Positions 5,681 through 9,062 of a stretch of 9,062 nucleotides of DNA are shown one piece after another. A model generated the notes under the pieces. It was not told where the DNA came from and did no database searches. It saw only the letters and a list, made by a program, of their open reading frames with translations. The stretch covers positions 1-9,062 of the forward strand of contig JAEYYZ010000143.1 in NCBI GenBank assembly GCA_023428185.1, in the 5' to 3' direction. Source of the DNA: Actinomycetes bacterium (lineage in GTDB: Bacteria; Actinomycetota; Actinomycetes; Actinomycetales; Demequinaceae). Within the stretch, counting starts at the first letter, position 1; each line of letters starts with the position of its first letter. Both the position numbers and the translations under genes were made by a program.

Positions 5681-6166
5681 CTAGTGATTGCCGGCAGCTC
5701 GATCAAGAAACTTGTGGGCGAGGCGCTCGCCGCCCAAGGGATCTGCGGCGATGACCATGATGGTGTCGTCGCCTGCGACGGTGCCAAGAATGTCCGGGTC
5801 ATCGTGGGAATCGATGGCCATGGCGAGAAACTGTGCGGCACCCTCCGGGGTGCGCAACACCGCGAGGTTGGCACTTCCCGCGGCTGAGTGCAGCAGTTCG
5901 GCGCACAGGCGGTTGAGCCGCGCGGCGGTGTCCTCGTGCTGGTCGATGGTGGCTTGAGTCGCGTACTGCAGCCTGCCGTCCGCACCACGGACTTTGATGG
6001 CTCCAACTTCCACGAGGTCGCGCGACAGCGTCGCTTGAGTGACGTGTAGGCCTTCAGCTTCGAGCAACGCGGCGAGCTGCGTCTGCGACTCCACCACTTG
6101 GCCTTCAATGAGGTGGCGGACCAGCCGCTGGCGGGCCGCTTTGGTGGGTGGGACGGTCTGGGTCAT
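5681..6166 (-). CDS. argR: Arginine repressor ArgR
   Basis: ArgR is a hexameric DNA-binding protein that, with arginine as corepressor, represses arginine biosynthesis by binding ARG boxes; here it probably controls the operon that contains it. The 161-residue length matches the family. Residues about 8-70 form the N-terminal winged helix-turn-helix, with SQTQLAALLEAEGLHVTQAT leading into the recognition-helix LSRDL (Ser48-Arg49). Residues about 80-155 form the C-terminal oligomerisation and arginine-binding domain, with GTVAGDDT at 128-135 carrying the Asp pair that contacts arginine. ATG 6166 is preferred because it overlaps the argF stop (TGATG) and has a GTGGGGGG purine run about 6 nt upstream; a GTG one codon earlier (6169) is also possible. 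No ARG box was recognised in the window, and the operon's own operator is expected upstream of argC. Confidence 0.96.
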   Translation of the reverse strand: MTQTVPPTKAARQRLVRHLIEGQVVESQTQLAALLEAEGLHVTQATLSRDLVEVGAIKVRGADGRLQYATQATIDQHEDTAARLNRLCAELLHSAAGSANLAVLRTPEGAAQFLAMAIDSHDDPDILGTVAGDDTIMVIAADPLGGERLAHKFLDRAAGNH

Positions 6167-7116
6167 CACGTGCCCCCCACCCCATCAGCGCGTGCGGCGA
6201 GCCAGGTCAGAAGAGCCTTCTGCGCGTGCAAGCGGTACTCAGCTTCGAGCCACACGATGGATTGAGGGCCGTCCAGCACCTCGGCGGTGATTTCCTTGCC
6301 GCGGTAGGCGGGCAAGCAATGCAGTACGTGCGCGCCGGGCGCAGCGATCTCGAGCGAGTGGGCATTGACCTGGTAGGGGTCAAAACGGCCAAACCGCTCG
6401 CTTGATTCAGCCTCGTCGCCCATGGACACCCACGTGTCGGTAGCGATGATGTCAGCGCCGCGCACGGCATCGTCGTGGTCTGTGGTGACGGTGACGGAGC
6501 CGCCGTTTTCGGCTGCGATGCGCTTGGCGTCCAGCACGTACTGCTCGTTGGGCATGTAGTCGGCCGGAGTGCCCACGCGAACGTGCATTCCCGCTACGGC
6601 TCCACCCAGCAAGTACGAGTGCGCCATGTTGTTGGCGCCGTCACCCACGTATGCCAGCGTTAGGCCAGCGAGCTTGTCCACGCCACCCCTGGCATCGGCC
6701 ACAGCGGCAAAGTCCGCGAGAATCTGGCAAGGGTGGAACTCATCGGTGAGGGCGTTGACAACCGGCACACCGGCGTACTGGGCCATTTCCTCCACGCGCT
6801 CTTGGCCGAATGTACGCCACACGATGGCGCTCACTTGGCGGCCCAGTACTCGAGCGGTGTCCGCCACGGATTCGCCGCGGCCCATTTGCGAGCTTTGCGA
6901 GTCCAAGACCAACGGGTAGCCGCCCAGTTCCGCGACGCCCGTAGCAAATGAGACGCGCGTACGCGTAGAAGGCTTATCAAAGAGCACGGCCACCGCTTGC
7001 GGCCCGGCGAACGGTTGATGCAGATAGCGGTTGGCACGGAACGCCAACGCCAGCTCCAGCACCTCGCGCTGCTCGGCAGCGGTGAGGTCATCATCGCGCA
7101 GAAAGTGCCTAGTCAT
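6166..7116 (-). CDS. argF: Ornithine carbamoyltransferase ArgF
   Basis: ArgF condenses ornithine and carbamoyl phosphate into citrulline in the cytoplasm. From ATG 7116 the product is 316 residues, usual for an anabolic OTCase. Carbamoyl-phosphate-binding STRTR is at 50-54, HPCQ at 128-131, the ornithine loop DTWVSMG at 227-233, and the catalytic-Cys motif HCLP at 266-269 (followed by AYRG). An upstream in-frame start (7170) would add 18 residues, MSHGLPLTLRAGPAPEAT, which lie within argD and look unrelated to OTCases, so it is rejected. ATG overlaps the argD stop by 8 nt, and the argF TGA shares one base with the argR ATG (TGATG), so argD, argF and argR are probably translationally coupled. 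Confidence 0.97.
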   Translation of the reverse strand: MTRHFLRDDDLTAAEQREVLELALAFRANRYLHQPFAGPQAVAVLFDKPSTRTRVSFATGVAELGGYPLVLDSQSSQMGRGESVADTARVLGRQVSAIVWRTFGQERVEEMAQYAGVPVVNALTDEFHPCQILADFAAVADARGGVDKLAGLTLAYVGDGANNMAHSYLLGGAVAGMHVRVGTPADYMPNEQYVLDAKRIAAENGGSVTVTTDHDDAVRGADIIATDTWVSMGDEAESSERFGRFDPYQVNAHSLEIAAPGAHVLHCLPAYRGKEITAEVLDGPQSIVWLEAEYRLHAQKALLTWLAARADGVGGT

Positions 7117-8344
7117 CGTTGCCTCCGGTGCGGGCCCCGCCCGCAAGGTGAGCGGCAAGCCATGCGACAAACGGCTCTGCCTCGGCTTGAGTCAGCGTGA
7201 GTGAAGGCGCCAAGCGAATGGTGTCCGGGCTGGGTGCGTTGATGATGAATCCCGCTTCAAGCGCGGCATCCGCTACCTCGGCGGAAATCTCCGCATCCAG
7301 CACGATGCCAAGCAACAGCCCGGATCCACGCACCTCACGCACACCGTCAAGCGCGCCCACGGCCTCCTTGATCCACTCCCCCATAGCCTTCACATGGGTG
7401 AGGAGATGGCGCTCGTCAATGGCGTCGAGTGTGGCGAGCGAAGCGGCAGCCGCGAGCGGGTTGCCGCCAAACGTAGTGCCATGCTGACCGCGGCCCAAGA
7501 GCGAGCCCACCCGCGGGCCAAAGCCCACCACAGCACCCACGGGGAATCCGCCGCCCAGGCCTTTGGCCAGGGTCACGATGTCTGGCGTGATGCCGTGCGC
7601 TTGGAGCGCAAGCCACGTTCCAGTGCGGCCGATGCCCGTCTGCACCTCGTCGGCGACCAACAGTGTTCCGTACTTGGTTGTGAGGTCACGCGCGGCGGAC
7701 AGGTAAGCATCGTCAAGCGGCTTCACACCGGCCTCGCCCTGAATGGGCTCAATGAAAAGGGCTGCCACATCTCCCGTAGACAAGGCCTCTTCAAGCACGC
7801 CGATGTCATTGGCAGGCAACCACTCCACACCGGGAGCGAGCGGGGCAAAGGGCGCGCGGTACGCCTCTTTGTACGTGAGCGCCAAAGCGCCGGTGGAGCG
7901 TCCGTGGAAGGACTCTTCGATGGCCAACACTCGCGTGCGACCAGTGAGCCTGGACATCTTGAGTGCGGCTTCGTTTGCTTCTGTGCCGGAGTTGCACAGG
8001 AAGACCCGCGAGCCTTCGGGGGCGCCGGTGATGTCGAGGAGCCGCTCCGCGAGGCGGACTTGAGGCTCGGTGGCAAAGAAGTTGGAGGCGTGCGCCAAGG
8101 TCGCGGCTTGGGCCGTGATGGCGGCAACCCATTGAGGGTCGGCGTGACCCAGTGCGTTGACGGCGATGCCGCCCAGCAGGTCAAGGTAACGGTTGCCTTC
8201 GGCATCCCACACGTAGGAGCCCTCGCCCCGCTCAAGCACCCGCAAAGGCGTGCCGTAGGTGCCCATGAGGGCTTTGCCGTGCCGTTCGAGGCCGGCGGCG
8301 TTGGTCGCGGCTTTTGCTCCCGTGCTCATATCCACGGTGCTCAC
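7109..8344 (-). CDS. argD: Acetylornithine aminotransferase ArgD
   Basis: This PLP enzyme transfers an amino group from glutamate to N-acetylglutamate 5-semialdehyde, giving N-acetylornithine; relatives may also serve lysine synthesis. With the start used here the protein has 411 residues, close to the family norm of about 400. Class-III aminotransferase motifs, in order: NSGTEANEA (118-126), SFHGR (145-149), EPIQGEAG (199-206), DEVQTG with the PLP-ring Asp (232-237), LAKGLGGGFPVGA with the Schiff-base Lys261, and TTFGGNP (290-296). The start is ambiguous. GTG at 8344 overlaps the argB stop as GTGA, a typical coupling arrangement with a weak GGAA upstream. GTG 8350 and ATG 8329 are in frame and also possible; only about 15 non-conserved residues before the LERHGKALMGTYGTP region are affected. 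The 3' end overlaps argF by 8 nt. Confidence 0.96.
   Translation of the reverse strand: MSTVDMSTGAKAATNAAGLERHGKALMGTYGTPLRVLERGEGSYVWDAEGNRYLDLLGGIAVNALGHADPQWVAAITAQAATLAHASNFFATEPQVRLAERLLDITGAPEGSRVFLCNSGTEANEAALKMSRLTGRTRVLAIEESFHGRSTGALALTYKEAYRAPFAPLAPGVEWLPANDIGVLEEALSTGDVAALFIEPIQGEAGVKPLDDAYLSAARDLTTKYGTLLVADEVQTGIGRTGTWLALQAHGITPDIVTLAKGLGGGFPVGAVVGFGPRVGSLLGRGQHGTTFGGNPLAAAASLATLDAIDERHLLTHVKAMGEWIKEAVGALDGVREVRGSGLLLGIVLDAEISAEVADAALEAGFIINAPSPDTIRLAPSLTLTQAEAEPFVAWLAAHLAGGARTGGNDD
7122..7126 (-). promoter_or_regulatory. Shine-Dalgarno GGAGG that fixes the argF start
   Basis: On the minus strand GGAGG lies 5 nt before ATG 7116, inside the last codons of argD. This perfect site favours ATG 7116 over the upstream in-frame candidate at 7170. 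It also implies that argF translation is reinitiated by ribosomes finishing argD. Confidence 0.85.
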
Positions 8345-9062
8345 GTCCACAGTTCCACGTCGTCGGGCCGCACCATGGTGCCAATGCCGGAGGAGGTGAA
8401 TATCTCGGTGAGAATCGAGTGCGGGACCCTGCCGTCAATGATGTGGGCCTGCGGCACCCCACCACGGACGGCACGGAGGCAGGCTTCCATTTTGGGGACC
8501 ATGCCGGATTCCAGGCTGGGAAGCATCTTCTCGACGTCGGAGGCGTGGATGCGGCGCACGAGCGAGGACTTGTCCGGCCAATTGGCGTAGAGACCCTCCA
8601 CGTCCGTGAGGACTATGAGCTTGCGGGCGCGCACAGCTACCGCGAGCGCAGCGGCCGCGGTGTCCGCGTTGACGTTCAGAACGGTGGTGGGGTCGTCGAT
8701 GTCGGGAGCCACCGTGGAGACCACGGGGATGCGGCCTGCGCCAATGATGTCTTGCACGGCGGCGGGGTTGACCTTGACCACGTCACCCACGAGGCCTACG
8801 TCCACGGTTTCGCCGTTGACGTGCGCGGGGCGGCGCTTGGCTTGAAGCAGCCCGGCATCCTCGCCCGAAAGCCCCACCGCGAGAGGACCGTGGTCGTTGA
8901 TGAGGCCCACCAACTCGCGGGACACCTGGCCAGTGAGGACCATGCGCACCACGTCCATCGCCTCGGGCGTGGTGACTCGCAGGCCACCCTTGAACTCGCT
9001 CTCGATTCCGAGCCTGGTGAGCATGTCTGAGATTTGCGGCCCGCCACCGTGAACCACTACAG
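8341..9062 (-). CDS. argB: Acetylglutamate kinase ArgB, 5'-truncated by window edge
   Basis: ArgB phosphorylates N-acetyl-L-glutamate with ATP, the second step of arginine synthesis, in the cytoplasm. The visible part is 239 residues plus a TGA stop; about 60 N-terminal residues, including the first Lys/Gly-rich ATP motif, lie beyond 9062. Seen in the fragment (residue 1 = codon 9060-9058): HGGGP at 4-8, the substrate-binding VGLSGEDAG at 62-70, NVNADTAAAALA at 129-140, LTDVEGLY at 151-158, and GMVPK with its conserved Lys at 190. The end, HSILTEIFTSSGIGTMV (214-230), resembles the C-terminal signature of arginine-feedback-inhibited hexameric NAG kinases, so allosteric inhibition by arginine is likely; this is inference from family knowledge. 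The stop overlaps the preferred start of argD. GTG at 9057 is an internal Val codon and not the start. Confidence 0.96.
   Translation of the reverse strand, partial: VVVHGGGPQISDMLTRLGIESEFKGGLRVTTPEAMDVVRMVLTGQVSRELVGLINDHGPLAVGLSGEDAGLLQAKRRPAHVNGETVDVGLVGDVVKVNPAAVQDIIGAGRIPVVSTVAPDIDDPTTVLNVNADTAAAALAVAVRARKLIVLTDVEGLYANWPDKSSLVRRIHASDVEKMLPSLESGMVPKMEACLRAVRGGVPQAHIIDGRVPHSILTEIFTSSGIGTMVRPDDVELWT

Noticed and set aside
7117..7170. 18-codon N-terminal extension of argF
   Set aside because: Lies within argD and lacks OTCase similarity; GGAGG 5 nt before ATG 7116 decides the start.
7394..8590. 398-codon plus-strand open frame opposite argD and argB
   Set aside because: Runs across two confirmed genes on the other strand. 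Its translation is low-complexity GC-driven sequence without family motifs.
8314..9030. 238-codon plus-strand frame rich in His/Gly/Val opposite argB
   Set aside because: Shadow of ArgB; the His-rich composition comes from reverse-complemented Val/Met/Asp codons.

Overview
The window looks like chromosomal DNA of a high-GC Gram-positive bacterium (Actinomycetota, most likely Micrococcales-like). The reasons are the arginine gene order argB-argD-argF-argR-argG-argH, GTG starts, tight translational coupling, high GC in the arg genes, and secreted CHAP-domain proteins of an actinobacterial type. The genus cannot be read from the sequence. All genes lie on the minus strand, so transcription runs from high to low coordinates.

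From 9062 down to 3018 the window holds the distal part of a compact arginine biosynthesis operon. It comprises argB (5' end cut by the window edge), argD, argF, the regulator argR, argG and argH. Genes overlap or nearly touch; the only gap above 10 nt is the 44 nt between argR and argG. argC and argJ, the usual upstream members, and the operon promoter would lie beyond 9062. Together the genes phosphorylate N-acetylglutamate (ArgB), transaminate the semialdehyde to N-acetylornithine (ArgD), carbamoylate ornithine (ArgF), and convert citrulline to arginine (ArgG, ArgH). ArgR provides arginine-dependent repression.

From 2927 down to 1 are two secreted CHAP-domain proteins, probable peptidoglycan hydrolases, in tandem. 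CHAP1 (834-2927) is complete. It has a signal peptide, a CHAP domain, four tandem 'IYxVxxGAKY' repeats, a Glu-Pro linker encoded by six copies of a hexanucleotide, and seven short repeats that look like a beta-propeller. CHAP2 (576 to the window edge) is a paralogue whose CHAP domain has the catalytic Cys and His, but His and Gly at the positions where CHAP1 has Glu and Asn.

The most unusual feature is between the two CHAP genes. A roughly 20-codon relic of the 3' end of argH sits upstream of CHAP2. It shares an exact 23-bp direct repeat with the real argH terminus, so the repeats bracket CHAP1 and its flanks exactly (688-3050). Sampled stretches of CHAP1 tend to be lower in GC than argH or CHAP2. 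This suggests either insertion of a CHAP1 unit at the 3' end of argH or an old tandem duplication of an 'argH tail + CHAP' unit. The 257-bp gap between CHAP1 and CHAP2 also holds a large nested inverted repeat. No tRNA, rRNA, CRISPR array, transposase or integrase gene is visible.
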